DNA from: Paralithodes platypus | Taxonomy: Eukaryota > Arthropoda > Malacostraca > Decapoda > Lithodidae | Length of the DNA: 64,000 bases | Reading direction: 5' to 3' | Assembly (NCBI GenBank): GCA_032716605.1 | Contig: JAVRFV010002319.1 | Coordinates: 462,859-526,858, forward strand | Shown: one piece after another, positions 10,973 to 23,640 of the stretch | Layout of the letters: the number at the start of each line of letters is the position of its first letter | Position numbering within the stretch: the first letter of the stretch is position 1 | Made by a program: the position numbers and the translations under genes | The notes under the pieces: generated by a model | Told to the model about the DNA's origin: nothing | Database searches by the model: none | What the model saw: the letters and a program-made list of their open reading frames with translations, nothing else

Positions 10973-11319
10973 AACACTTCTCCACCTCCCACAATGTTTG
11001 CCTCGCACTTCAATGACTCTTCTGCTTCTCTTCTCATTTTACTCTTTCATTTTCAGTGTTCTTTTCATTCTTGTTATTCTTGTTGTGTTTGAGTATTATT
11101 ATGCCTCGTTATTTATTCTCCTCCATTACATTAGCATATATAATCCCGAGTTTAAAATGACAATGGTTTCACAAAGGACATACTCGCTTAAATGCTGCAA
11201 CTACAAACCCACATACCAATAGTATATATAATATACATATGTACGGTACAATATGCATCTATCTTACACAAGCAAAAACAATCACAACCACACACTCACA
11301 AATACATACTATATAATCA

Positions 11320-11376
<57 letters not shown>

Positions 11377-11904
11377 CAGTAAACATTTGTCCTTTGCCAT
11401 ACGTCCGTTTTAGTTCACTCACCCTGTGACATCAAAAGGACAACTTGTTGTTATCAAATTCTCACACCACACCAGCTGGACCATAGTCAGTCAGTCTGTA
11501 TATTATATATGAAATGACGGGGTTGCTACCACCACAGGCAACAACCAGTTGCAGAATAGCTAGTCTGCAACTGGGTCCACCAGCCAAATCCCTCACCAGA
11601 AAACAACAGAGAAATAACAACACCAGCCAATGACAGGCCAGCATTCCTTCCTTCACCAGATCTACACTACGATGAAGAAATGTTTATGCAAATTGCACAT
11701 CAACGACCAGAAGACTACAGATACAACTAGGCCTGAACAGGAGTGTCAGTTATGCCGGTCCAGTAGATCCAATAACCTCCAGACAAGAAGAAATAATAGG
11801 CCAGCAATACCTCAATATGTCGAAGAGTCTGGAAGATGATGTAATCCTAAGAAGTAAGAATTCTACCAGAATAGGATAAATAAATGCTTTATATGATATG
11901 AATA
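10783..11904. other. Unassigned region with (CT)n and (CA)n
   Basis: No gene is recognised. It contains (CT)15 at 10940-10969 and (CA)n at 11322-11374. Short open frames here have no family resemblance that I can see. Confidence 0.5.
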
Positions 11905-13790
11905 TGTTACCTAGTATATACAGTAAGTGCACCTATACAGTATATATGTTACTATATTGTATTAAGTCACCTATCAAGTATATATGTTACCTAGTATATA
12001 CAGTAAGTGCACCTATACAGTATATATGCCCACTATATAGTATTTAACCACAGTAATATGTTACCTAGTATATACAGTAAGTGCACCTATACAGTATATA
12101 TGTTACTAGTATATACAGTAGTACTATACAGTATATGTTACCTAGTATATACAGTAAGTGCACCTATACAGTATATTGTTTACCTAGCCTGTACCTAGTA
12201 TATACAGTAAGTGCACCTATACAGTATATACAAATATTTACCTAGTATTTACAGTAAGTGCACCTAGCGTATATATGTTACCTAGTACCTATTATAACAG
12301 TCACAACCTATACAGTATATATTACCTAGTATATACAGTAAGTGCACCTATATATATTTACCAGTATATATGTCCCTAGTATATACAGTAGTGCACCTAT
12401 ACAGTATATATGTTACCTAGTATATACAGTAAGTGCACCTAATATGAATATATGTTACCTAGTAATACAGTAAGTGCACCTATACAGTATATATGTTACC
12501 TAGTCTATACAGTAAGCACCTATCACAGTATATATGTTACCTAGTATATACAGTAAGTGCACCTATACAGTATATATGTTACTAGTATATACAGTTAAGT
12601 GCACCTATCAGTATATATGTTACCTAGTATATACAGTAAGTGCACCTATACAGTATATATGTTACTAGTATATACAACCCCATCACATACTATATATGTT
12701 ACCTAGTATATACAGTAAGTGCACCTATACAGTATATATGTTACATTAGTATTAACCTCAGTACCCCATCACAGTATATATGTTACCTAGTATATACAGT
12801 AAGTGCACCTATACAGTATATATGTTACCTAGTATATACATGTCACCTATACTATTAGTAGTATATATCTTACCTAGTATATACAGTAAGTGCACCTATA
12901 CAGTATATATGTTACCTAGTATATACAGTAAGTGCACCTATACAGTATATATGTTACCTAGTATATACAGTAAGTGCACCTATACAGTAAGTGCACCTAT
13001 ACAGTATATATGTTACCTAGTATATACAGTAAGTGCACCTATACAGTATATACAGTAAGTGCACCTATACAGTATATATGTTACCTAGTATATACAGTAA
13101 GTGCACCTATACAGTATATATGTTACCCCAGTGTGCACCTATACAGTACCAGTATATACAGTGTGCACCTATACAGTATATATGTTACCTAGTGTATACA
13201 GTAAGTGCACCTATACAGTATATATGTTACCTAGTATATACAGTAAGTGCACCTATACAGTATATATGTTACCTAGTGTATACAGTAAGTGCACCTATAC
13301 AGTATATGTATAGTTATACAGTAAGTGCCTATACAGTATAGTGTTACCTAGTATATACAGTAAGTGCACCTATACAGTATATATGTTACCTAGTATATAA
13401 GTTGCCCCAGTAAACAGCCATGTCTACTACAGTATATATGTTACCTCACAACACCATGCACAACTATATATGTTACCTAGTATATACAGTAAGTGCACCT
13501 ATACAGTATATATGTTACCTAGTATATACAGTAAGTGCACCTATACAGTATATATGTTACCTAGTATATACAGTAATGCACCTATACAGTATATGATATG
13601 TTACCTAGTATATACAGTAAGTGCACCTATACAGTATATATGTTACTAGTATAACCTAGTGCACCTATACAGTATATATGTTACCTAGTATATACAGTAA
13701 GTGCACCTATACAGTATATATGTTACCTAGTATATACAGTAAGTGCACCTATACAGTATATATGCCCCAGCCATGTCTACTATTAGTATT
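11905..13790. repeat. 42-bp satellite array, ~44 copies, many corrupted
   Basis: The unit reads GTTACCTAGTATATACAGTA then AGTGCACCTATACAGTATAT plus AT. Intact stretches (about 12880-13120, 13490-13560, 13680-13760) alternate with units bearing deletions or foreign pieces such as CCCCAGCCATGTCTAC and ACCCCATCAC. These recur at about 12675, 12770, 13415 and 13775 and match the sequence just beyond the array end. Repeat-derived open frames are not genes. Confidence 0.95.
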
Positions 13791-15224
13791 TAACCTCACA
13801 ACCCCATCACAATACCCCTATTGCCACGAAACTGTATAAACGAGAGTCAAGAATTAAGTCAGGTATTGCTTCAAAAATTTAGGAGAAAAGTATGCAAACC
13901 ATCCCTGCGGTACTGTACTCAGCCTGAATAAGGACAGGACAGCTAACCACAGCTAAAGTTTGCCCCAGCCCTGCCCCCTGCTAGTGAAAGTGCTCGACCT
14001 GTGGTGCCCTCTGACGTCGGGAGCCTGAAGCACTGCTCGAGTGACACCCTACATTCCTGAGGTGTTGCCCTAGAACCTACGCTTCAAGTCGGCCAGCCCT
14101 GTGCCCTCACTACCCTCCAAACTTACCCTAAGTGTCTCTGTATATCTTGAAGTTGTGATTATTGTTGTCGAGGTATAGGTTAAAATATGTGAATCATGTA
14201 AAACGTGTGATTTTAACTAGATCTGTGCCCAAGATCCTTGTAATTGCGTACCTGTTAATCCTTTAGAAATTAATAGTAATTCTTGCCTAACACCTGTGTT
14301 GAAGATCCTATATTATTCCTGTTTAAACACCCTCTAGAACGTCCTACGCATACGTTATATATTTGTGCTCATTCATTTATCACGCCACGTACTCACAGAT
14401 TGTCCTAATATATGTATTCTGTTATGTGTGTTGTAAGTTGAGGTCGACGTGTATTTCGTGTCTTGATTCCCCTTCTTAATTCATAACTAATTACCTAGAA
14501 CCTACGCCCAATTTCATATTTAATTTATCCCAGTGTAAATCTTATCATTCCCTAAGTTATATGCTTTCCAAGTCCCCTCCCATTTTCTCATACGATTACT
14601 TAATCGTTGTTGTGATTATTGTATGAACTAGTATTATCGTTCATGCCAATATTGATGTAGATCATTTTTATTCTTATGACCTAGGAATTCTAGCCTTGCA
14701 TAGTCGTTTATCTAAATGTTCCATCATCTCGAATACACCACTTATTAAGGTGAATTCTTGATAAGACTCTGTTAACCTGTTCAGATATCTTGTTAATACC
14801 CTTCTGAGTATTTTCATAGTACAACTTCGTCTTGTGCGTCACTTTTAACATAATTAATATTTGTGTTAATTATTTTCTTCCGCTATTACCATTATAAGCG
14901 TTTCTAGGACATCTACTAATTAATCACATTTGTTTAATTAGACTTTGTCTTTATCTACAGTTAATAATACATTTTCTTTAATTCATTCGTAATTATATTA
15001 ATAACATTACATCTGAATTCCTCGACCGAGTTCGTAATTATTGCATACGTTCGATTGAAGTGATAACAGTTCAAATCATATATTACATAATTTGAGCTAC
15101 ATACCGGTATACAGTAGTAAATTTGAGAAATAAGTAATACCTTGCCCCTAGTGTCATTGTAATACCTCTGAGATAAGTTCATATTTACACAAACTAGAAT
15201 TGTATTTTCCAACATCGCAGTAAA
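13791..15224. other. Unassigned segment; possible LTR-like long terminal region
   Basis: A GC-richer stretch (about 13900-14120, with GCTCGACCTGTGGTGCCCTC) is followed by about 1.1 kb of AT-rich noncoding sequence. Together with 16132-16620 (AATAAACC followed by GTGTGT-rich sequence) it is reminiscent of a long LTR with a polyadenylation region. No TG...CA pair, target duplication or primer-binding site was found. The LTR idea is weak. Confidence 0.2.
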
Positions 15225-16131
15225 GTATATGACCTGACCAGCTACCTACTCAAGTCACTATCCGTAGCCAGTGTACCTGCTCCACCCTCACTCCATGTAC
15301 CGCCCCGTATATGACCTGACCAGCTACCTACTCAAGTCACTATCCGTAGCCAGTGTACCTGCTCCACCCTCACTTCATGTGCGGCGGGCTATATGACCTG
15401 ACCAGCTACCTACTCAAGTCACTATCCGTAGCCAGTGTACCTGCTCCACCCTCACTCCATGTACCGCCCCGTACTTGACCTGACCAGCTACCTACTCAAG
15501 TCACTATCCGTAGCCAGTGTACCTGCTCCACCCTCACTCCATGTACCGCCCCGTATATGACCTGACCAGCTACCTACTCAAGTCACTATCCGTAGCCAGT
15601 GTACCTGCTCCACCCTCACTCCATGTACCGCCCCGTATATGACCTGACCAGCTACCTACTCAAGTCACTATCCGTAGCCAGTGTACCTGCTCCACCCTCA
15701 CTCCATGTACCGCCCCGTATATGACCTGACCAGCTACCTACTCAAGTCACTATCCGTAGCCAGTGTACCTGCTCCACCCTCACTCCATGTACCGCCCCGT
15801 ATATGACCTGACCAGCTACCTACTCAAGTCACTATCCGTAGCCAGTGTACCTGCTCCACCCTCACTCCATGTACCGCCCCGTATATGACCTGACCAGCTA
15901 CCTACTCAAGTCACTATCCGTAGCCAGTGTACCTGCTCCACCCTCACTCCATGTACCGCCCCGTATATGACCTGACCAGCTACCTACTCAAGTCACTATC
16001 CGTAGCCAGTGTACCTGCTCCACCCTCACTCCATGTACCGCCCCGTATATGACCTGACCAGCTACCTACTCAAGTCACTATCCGTAGCCAGTGTACCTGC
16101 TCCACCCTCACTCCATGTACCGCCCCGTATC
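15225..16131. repeat. 82-bp tandem array, 11 copies
   Basis: GTATATGACCTGACCAGCTA recurs every 82 bp from 15225 to about 16050. The copies are nearly identical. Unit 2 differs at its end (GCGGCGGGCT in place of ACCGCCCCGT). The unit is much more GC-rich than its surroundings. It lies inside the unassigned AT-rich segment. Confidence 0.97.
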
Positions 16132-16659
16132 TCACTGTTTTAACTCTCAACTCTTCCATTGTCTTTTATATTGAGACTACCGGTAGTTATAATCATTGTT
16201 GTTGTTTCATTCACGTAAGACACTCGACCCGCATCATCATCATCATCATCATTATTATTAAGGGTTCATGCTATAGGTGACGTGTTTATTTAATTGCATA
16301 TTTCCTGTTTGTTTATTACCAACACTGATTTAATATTGATATTACCTTGGTCTACTCTAATAGTATACATTCGCCTGTTACCTTATAATTCTCATAATTA
16401 TTAAGCTAATCTTATACCAGAATTATACATATTAAACCAAGCCTTTCTATCAACATCACTTTCAATGTTGTTGAATAAACCTGTGTGTATAACTCTCCTG
16501 TGTGTTGTCATTGAGTTCTGTAGTACATAGTTGAATACTTATTGTGATATTAAGAACGTGTTCGGGGAGTTCCTGTTGAGTTTAATTACGGTCTATGAGT
16601 CCATACCTGGATATTAGTAAAGACTATATCATGAGCTATAATTACTATAACCCGGCAAA
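16132..16659. other. Unassigned AT-rich segment
   Basis: It continues the sequence type found before the 82-bp array. It contains (TCA)n near 16233-16250 and an AATAAACCTGTGTGTATAAC stretch near 16473. No coding signal is seen. Confidence 0.4.
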
Positions 16660-16669
16660 AATATATACA

Positions 16670-16747
<78 letters not shown>
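16660..16747. repeat. (TA)n microsatellite
   Basis: Near-perfect TA/AT dinucleotides with a single phase break near 16710. Confidence 0.95.
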
Positions 16748-16749
<2 letters not shown>

Positions 16750-17532
16750 GTGTGTTTGTGTGCGGTATTTTATGCCATAAGTTTGGTGTTATCACAATTA
16801 GATCGCATAGGTTTTTCATTCCCTATTTTTTAGTGTTTGCATTCCAAATGTATTGCAATGTTGTCATTATTACTCTATTTGTCCTTGTTTCTGAGAGCTG
16901 TATTAAAGGAAAACATAGGCAAATGAGAAGAAAATACACATACAAATTCCAATGTGTAGGTTAACACTCACCGGAGCCTTCCACCATTAAGCAGTACCCA
17001 CCTGAGGAAGAGAAAAACAGTCATATAGGTACTTTATTGCAAATTAAGGGTCAATGTACAGCAACTAAATACATTATTATATAGTTTATCCCAGCACCTG
17101 ATCAATTACATCAAGATAACCCAAAGTTTGTTGTCAAGTGAACAAAGTTAAATATGAAATATTAAATACAATTAATATAAACCCTAGAGAACACGAAGCA
17201 CTGTGAGCGTATCGGAAAGGATAGATGGTAGGAACAAAGGACGGGAGGTGATTTACTAACGAGTGAAGCTGGTCAATATCAGGGAGAGAAGAGAGATGGT
17301 TGACCCAGGAGTTAATTAACGCCTGGGCTGAGAAGAATAGACAGTGGGAATAACAAGGAATAAAGCTGCTAAAAGGTGGACCAAATGAAAGTTGTGATAT
17401 GTGGTGAGAAGAGTCGCTGATAACAAAGGAAAGGAGTAAGGCAGGTATATGATGGACAAAATGATAATTCCGATACATACAAGTAACAATGAAAATAGTG
17501 GGGATCGGAATATGCTCAACTAAACTCAAAGG
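16748..17532. other. Unassigned region
   Basis: About 780 bp of AT-rich sequence. A minus-strand open frame at 17134-17529 lacks recognisable domains or family resemblance, and I do not count it as a gene. Confidence 0.5.
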
Positions 17533-17887
17533 TTAAGGAGATGGGCCGTTTATCTGGTCCCCTTTCTTCCTCAGGTTTAGCCCCATTCGTTTTGAGATTT
17601 TAAGACGTTAGGCCCATTATTTTGGCGATTTTTACACTTTTCGCCCCATTTCGTTATAAATTTTAAGACCTTTCGTGCCATTTAGGTGTCGATTGTTTCC
17701 TGGCGAGCGATAGCGAGCCTGAAATTTTAAAAGGAACCGGCCTTCGACAGGAAAAAATGTACACATTTATCTTGAGGGGGGCCTAGGGGGTATTATTTAA
17801 GCTTGATGGAGGTCTAGCGAGGAAATTAAGAACTAAAGGAATACATTAATTAATAACCAAAAACGTACACGGTCAATCTGGCCTTAA
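17533..17887 (+). mobile_element. MITE-B copy 3
   Basis: TTAAGGAGATGGGCCG at the left and TTAA at 17884-17887 bound the family body: GGTTTAGCCCCATTCG, TTTCGTGCCATTTAGGTGTC, CTGGCGAGCGATAGCGAGCC, GGCCTTCG, TTATCTTGAGG, AAGCTTGATGGAGGTCTAGC. The right terminal repeat is eroded (TCTGGCCTTAA). Confidence 0.85.
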
Positions 17888-17984
17888 ATAACCAAATGGG
17901 ATTGTCAATATAAACTCAGCCAGAGAGATCACCGAGGAATATATTATGACAGTAACATGGAAAGGGTAGGAAATGAGCGGAGGT

Positions 17985-19718
17985 TAACCCGTTCACCAAT
18001 ACCATGTATAATGAGGAGGTTAACCCGTTCACCACCATACCGTATAATGAGCGGAGGTTAACCCGTTCACCCCCATGCCGAATAATGAGCGGAGGTTAAC
18101 CCGTTCACCACCATACCGTATAATGAGCGGAGGTTAACCCGTTCACCACCATACCGTATAATGAGCGGAGGTTAACCCGTTCACCACCATGCCGTATAAT
18201 GAGCGGAGGTTAACCCGTTCACCACCATTCCGTATAATGAGCGGAGGTTAACCCGTTCACCACCGTGCCGTATAATGAGCGGAGGTTAACCCGTTCACCA
18301 CCATACCGTATAATGAGCGGAGGTTAACCCGTTCACCACCATGCCGTATAATGAGCGGAGGTTAACCCGTTCACCACCAAGCCGTATAATGAGCGGAGGT
18401 TAACCCGTTCACCACCATACCGTATAATGAGCGGAGGTTAACCCGTTCACCACCATGCCGTATAATGAGCGGAGGTTAACCCGTTCACCACCATGCCGTA
18501 TAATGAGCGGAGGTTAACCCGTTCACCACCATGCCGTATAATGAGCGGAGGTTAACCCGTTCACCACCATGCCGTATAATGAGCGGAGGTTAACCCGTTC
18601 ACCACCATACCGTATAATGAGCGGAGGTTAACCCGTTCACCACAATGCCGTATAATGAGCGGAGGTTAACCCGTTCACCACCATGCCGTATAATGAGCGG
18701 AGGTTAACCCGTTCACCACCATGCCGTATAATGAGCGGAGGTTAACCCGTTCACCACCATGCCGTATAATGAGCGGAGGTTAACCCGTTCACCACCATGC
18801 CGTATAATGAGCGGAGGTTAACCCGTTCACCACCATGCCGTATAATGAGCGGAGGTTAACCCGTTCACCACCATGCCGTATAATGAGCGGAGGTTAACCC
18901 GTTCACCACCATGCCGTATAATGAGCGGAGGTTAACCCGTTCACCACCATGCCGTATAATGAGCGGAGGTTAACCCGTTCACCACCATGCCGTATAATGA
19001 GCGGAGGTTAACCCGTTCACCACCATGCCGTATAATGAGCGGAGGTTAACCCGTTCACCACCATGCCGTATAATGAGCGGAGGTTAACCCGTTCACCACC
19101 ATGCCGTATAATGAGCGGAGGTTAACCCGTTCACCACCATGCCGTATAATGAGCGGAGGTTAACCCGTTCACCACCATGCCGTATAATGAGCGGAGGTTA
19201 ACCCGTTCACCACCATGCCGTATAATGAGCGGAGGTTAACCCGTTCACCACCATGCCGTATAATGAGCGGAGGTTAACCCGTTCACCACCATGCCGTATA
19301 ATGAGCAGAGGTTAACCCGTTCACCACCATGCCGTATAATGAGCGGAGGTTAACCCGTTCACCACCATGCCGTATAATGAGCGGAGGTTAACCCGTTCAC
19401 CACCATGCCGTATAATGAGCAGAGGTTAACCCGTTCACCACCATGCCGTATAATGAGCGGAGGTTAACCCGTTCACCACCATGCCGTATAATGAGCGGAG
19501 GTTAACCCGTTCACCACCATGCCGTATAATGAGCAGAGGTTAACCCGTTCACCACCATGCCGTATAATGAGCGGAGGATAACCCGTTCACCACCATGCTG
19601 TATAATGAGCGGAGGTTAACCCGTTCACCACCATACCGTATAATGAGCGGAGGTTAACCCGTTCACCACCATGCCGTATAATGAGCGGAGGTTAACCCGT
19701 TCACCACCATGCCGTATA
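17985..19718. repeat. 38-bp satellite array, ~45 copies
   Basis: The unit is GCGGAGGTTAACCCGTTCAC then CACCATGCCGTATAATGA. Variants (ATACCG, GTGCCG, AAGCCG, GCAGAGG) are concentrated at both ends, while the middle (about 18700-19300) is almost homogeneous. This pattern is typical of arrays homogenised by unequal exchange. Each unit carries TTAACCCGTTCA, which resembles the TTAACCCTTTCA terminus of MITE-D. Confidence 0.98.
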
Positions 19719-19739
19719 ATACATCCTATTCTGGTTACC

Positions 19740-19931
19740 ACATTACAAACATTAACAGGCATACAGGAGATGCTAAAGTGTATCATGACTGCTTCCTATT
19801 GTACGAGAGAGAGAGAGAGATGGAGGGAGAGTGAGGGAAGGAGGGAGTGAGAGCAACAACAACAACAACAACAATACAAACATTAACAGGCATACAGGAG
19901 ATGCTAAAGTGTATCATGACTGCTTCCTATT

Positions 19932-19945
<14 letters not shown>
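19740..19945. repeat. 66-bp direct duplication at 127-bp spacing
   Basis: ACAAACATTAACAGGCATAC through GCTTCCTATTGTACGAGAG occurs at about 19747-19812 and 19874-19939. Between the copies lie a short GA tract and (CAA)n. Confidence 0.9.

Positions 19946-19999
<54 letters not shown>
19936..19999. repeat. (GA)n microsatellite
   Basis: About 64 bp of perfect GA following the second copy of the 66-bp duplication. Confidence 0.95.
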
Positions 20000-20001
<2 letters not shown>

Positions 20002-20214
20002 AACAACTTCACCACCACCAACAACAAGAACAAAAAGAACAATTATACACTAGGTGCTAAGGTGTATTATAAATGGCCCCCTACTACACTCCCTTCTCTA
20101 ACATTGACCTTTGCTGACCTCCTGTGACCTTTATTTCCTGTCCTACCCTGTCCTGCTGTCCTATGTTTACCTTTGAAGTGTGACCCCTAATGCCCCCTCC
20201 TGCTCCTCCTATTT

Positions 20215-20595
20215 TTAAGGGAGCTTACCTCGTGTTTTGTTTTCTCTTTCTCTCCCTCTCTCTTTGGCTTATATCCATTCGGCCCCATTCGGCCTTCTGT
20301 TTTAAGAAGTTTACCCCCACACAGGTGTCAATATTTTCGTGGCGAGCGGTAGCGAGCTAGCATATATATATTTGTTTTGACAGCAAGCTAAATTTTTAAT
20401 TTTTCGATAGAAAAATTTCTCCGGCGAAGCCGAATTTTTCACAAAATGCTGGCTCGCTGTCGATCGCCAGGAAGAAATCAACACTGGAAGGGGAAAAAAC
20501 GTCAAAAAACAGTTGCTGAATGGGGCCGAATGGATAGCCAGGGAAGAGAGAAATAAGAGAAAGCAAAAAAAAAAAAAGCCGGTGACCCTCCTTAA
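20215..20595. mobile_element. MITE-A copy 4
   Basis: TTAAGGGAGCTTACCTCG at the left and GCCGGTGACCCTCCTTAA at the right. The foldback arms include TTCGTGGCGAGCGGTAGCGA and its inverse, with centre AAGCTAAATTTTTAATTTTTC and CTCCGGCGAAGCCG. Confidence 0.88.
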
Positions 20596-20672
20596 CCTAG
20601 GCTGACCTCCTGTACCCTGCCTTGCTCTCCTCTGTCTAACTTCCAACTCTTTCAAACTCGGAAGTCAAAGGG

Positions 20673-20784
20673 TTAATTGAGATCGTCTTTACTTGGCAAT
20701 TCCTACAGATCCTTCATAACTGTATAAATCGTCTAATGAGGCAGACTAAACTGTTGAAATGCGCCATAACCTTCAAAGGATTAA
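20673..20784. mobile_element. MITE-C partial copy 7, abutting MITE-A copy 5
   Basis: CTACAGATCCTTCATAACTG, AAATCGTCTAATG and AAAGGATTAA follow the right half of MITE-C. Its terminal TTAA (20781-20784) is also the left TTAA of MITE-A copy 5, so the A element appears to have landed on the C terminus. Confidence 0.55.
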
Positions 20785-21816
20785 GGGGGGTCACCGACTC
20801 TTTTTTTTAATCTTTCTCTCCTGGTCTCTTCCTGGCTTGTATCCATTCGGCCCCATTCAGCCAACTGTTTTAAGACGTTTATCCCCATCCAGGTGTCAAT
20901 TTCTTCCTGGCGATCGATAGCGAGCCAACATTGCAGAAACCCGCTCGCCAGAGACCTTTGCTATCGAAAAATTTACAAACTAGCTTGCTGTCAAACAAAA
21001 ATATATATATGCTGGCTCGCTACCCCTCGCCAGGAAAGTAGATCTAGTTGGAAGGACCATATTACCATCTTGCTAAGGCAGCCTCCCAGAAGCTGGGTGT
21101 GCTCAACCGCCTTAGGGGGTTCTTTTCCCCTGGCACAGCTTCTTGTCTGTACAGGGGCATAGTGCGCCCTTGTATTTGAGTATTGTTCACATGTGGGGAG
21201 GTTCCTCTCACACCGCTCTCCTAGACAAAGTTGAAAGGAAGGCCTTTCGTATCATTAACTCCCGTTTCACCAACTCTCTGCAATCTCTCTCTCTCGCCGC
21301 AATGTTGCATCTCTCTCGCTATTCTATCGCTACTATAATCATGTTTTCAGAGCTTTCCCAGTGTATACCACCTCCTTTACGTAGGGCACGTGGTACCCGT
21401 CTTGCAACTCAATCCCACCCCTACTCTGTGCAACTCTCCAACCCGAGAGTGAAACGTTACTCTCAGTCTTTCTTCTACTCAACAGCTGAGCTCTGGAACT
21501 CTCTCCCAGAATCAGTCTTTCCCTCTTCCTATGACTTAAATTGCTTCAAACTCCGTGTGTCCAGGCATTTTGGCTCGAACGTCCCTTGATTTTGGCCCTG
21601 TCACTCTTTCAACTATGGGGGAGGCACTCGCTATAGGCAGTTCTGCCTTTTGCCTCCCTCAATCACATACAAAAAAATACAAAAAAACAAAACAAAAACA
21701 AAAATGGATGGGGGTAAACGTCTTAAAACAGTTGGCTGAATGGGACCGAATGGATATATGCCAGGGAAAGAGAGAAAAGGAGAGACAGATAAAACAAAAG
21801 CCGGTGACCCCCTTCA
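20781..21816. mobile_element. MITE-A copy 5, split by LINE-B
   Basis: The left part runs from TTAAGGGGGGTCACCGAC to CGCTACCCCTCGCCAGGAAA (about 21036). The right part resumes at about 21702 (ATGGATGGGGGTAAACGTC) and ends GCCGGTGACCCCCTTCAA, with the closing TTAA mutated. The 665-bp LINE-B fragment replaces about 11 bp of the right arm. Confidence 0.85.
21036..21701 (+). mobile_element. LINE-B fragment: RT C-terminal region and 3' end
   Basis: Plus-strand translation gives SWKDHIT, then the LVCTGA / VWGGSSHTALLDKVERKAFR block, YSVQLSNPRVKRYSQSFFYS, and the C-terminal AELWNSLPESVFPSSYDLN followed by FKLRVSRHFG. The frame shifts between the first and second parts near 21140-21170. After the stop a ~70-bp 3' UTR (GGAGGCACTCGCTATAGGC, GCCTTTTGCCTCCCTCAATC) ends in an A-rich (AAAAATAC/AAAC) tail. 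The position within the RT tail is clear. The clade is probably in the Jockey/CR1 superfamily, not assigned further. Confidence 0.85.
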
Positions 21817-21849
21817 ATTCCAACCGACCAATATACTTCCTACCATCAC

Positions 21850-23245
21850 TCCATGTACCCATCAACTCAAGCAACCAACCAACGTTCCCACCTTGTTTTG
21901 TTTCAACCATATACTTACTCCCCTATACCTACCAAGTACCAAATCACTCCATGTATCCCAAACAAAGCCAACCAACGTACCCACCTTGTTTGTTTAACTT
22001 ACCAATCAATATACTTACTCTCCCCTATACTACCAAGTTACCATCCATGTATCCATCAACACAAGCAACCAACCAAGTACCCACCTTGTGTTCACCTATA
22101 CTTACTCTCCCCTATCCTACCATACCAATCAATCCATGTATCCCCGCCAAGTACCCACCTTGTTTAACCAACCCTATATACTCTCCCCTATACCTCCCAA
22201 GTTACCAATCACTCCATGTATCCATCAACACAAGCAACCAACACGTACCCACCTTGTTTTGTTTTAACCAATATACTTACTCTCCCCTATAACCTACCAA
22301 TACCAATCTCCATGTATCCATCAACACAAGCAACCAACCAACGTACCCACCTTGTTTGTTTAACCAACCAATATACTTACTCCCCTATAACCTACCAAGT
22401 TACCAATCACTCCATGTATCCATCAACACAAGCAACCAACCAACGTACCCACCTTGTTTTGTTTAACCAACCAATATACTTACTCTTCCCTATAACCTAC
22501 CAAGTTAACAATCTCCATGTATCCATCAACACAAGCAACCAACCAACGTACCCACCTTGTTTTGTTTAACCAACCAATATACTTACTCTCCCCTATAACC
22601 TACCAAGTTACCAATCACTCCATGTATCCATCAACACAAGCAACCAACCAACGTACCCACCTTGTTTTGTTTAACCAACCAATATCTTTACTCTCCCCTA
22701 TAACCTACCAAGTTACCAATCACTCCATGTATCCATCAACACAAGCAACCAACCAACGTACCCACCTTGTTTTGTTTAACCAACCAATATACTTACTCTC
22801 CTATAACCTACCAAGTTACCAATCACTCCATGTATCCATCAACACAAGCAACCAACCAACGTACCCACCTTGTTTTGTTTAACCAACCAATATACTTACT
22901 CTCCCCTATAACCTACCAAGTTACCAATCACTCCATGTATCCATCAACACAAGCAACCAACCAACGTACCCACCTTGTTTTGTTTAACCAACCAATATAC
23001 TTACTCTCCCCTATAACCTACCAAGTTACCAATCACTCCATGTATCCATCAACACAAGCAACCAACCAACGTACCCACCTTGTTTTGTTTAACCAACCAA
23101 TATACTTACTCTCCCCTATAACCTACCAAGTTACCAATCACTCCATGTATCCATCAACACAAGCAACCAACCAACGTACCCACCTTGTTTTGTTTAACCA
23201 ACCAATATACTTACTCTCTCCTTCAACCTACCAAGTTACCAATCA
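21850..23245. repeat. 105-bp tandem array, ~13 copies
   Basis: CATGTATCCATCAACACAAG recurs about every 105 bp. Copies before about 22330 carry deletions, while those from 22500 to 23200 are almost identical. The period is divisible by three, so an open frame of about 230 codons runs through the clean part. Its product would be a pure repeat with no domain, so it is not called as a gene. Confidence 0.96.
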
Positions 23246-23640
23246 CTTCACATATCCATCAACAAACCAACCTTCATACCAACCAACCAACCACCTCATC
23301 TACCAACCAACCAACCAACCTACTACCTTTCAATCAACCAACTATCATTCCAAGCAACCAACCACCTCATCTACCAATCAACCAACCAACTTAATACCCT
23401 ACAACCAACCAACCATCATTTCAAGCAACCAACCACCTCATCTACCAATCAACCAACCAACTTAATACCCTACAACCAACCAACCATCATTTCAAGCAAC
23501 CAACCACCTCATCTACCAATCAACCAACCATCATTTCAAGCAACCATTTCATCTACCAATCAACCAACCAACCAACTTACTACCTTTCAATCAACCAACC
23601 ATCTTTCTACATACCAACCCACCCCCAACCAAGCTACCAA
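23246..23640. repeat. (CCAA)n-rich degenerate repeats
   Basis: ACCAACCAACC motifs mixed with a ~70-bp unit containing CAAGCAACCAACCACCTCAT, repeated about four times. It looks like a diverged continuation of the 105-bp array. Confidence 0.85.

Noticed and set aside
13791..16620. Solo LTR
   Set aside because: No terminal TG/CA pair, no target duplication and no internal coding region could be identified, so it stays unassigned.
17134..17529. 131-codon minus-strand frame
   Set aside because: No domain, no splice or start context, low-complexity Ser/Leu/Phe composition and no paralogue in the window.
22216..23465. Long open frames (up to ~230 codons) in the 105-bp array
   Set aside because: The period is a multiple of three and the unit lacks a stop in that frame. 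The product would be a pure repeat, with no start context or domain.
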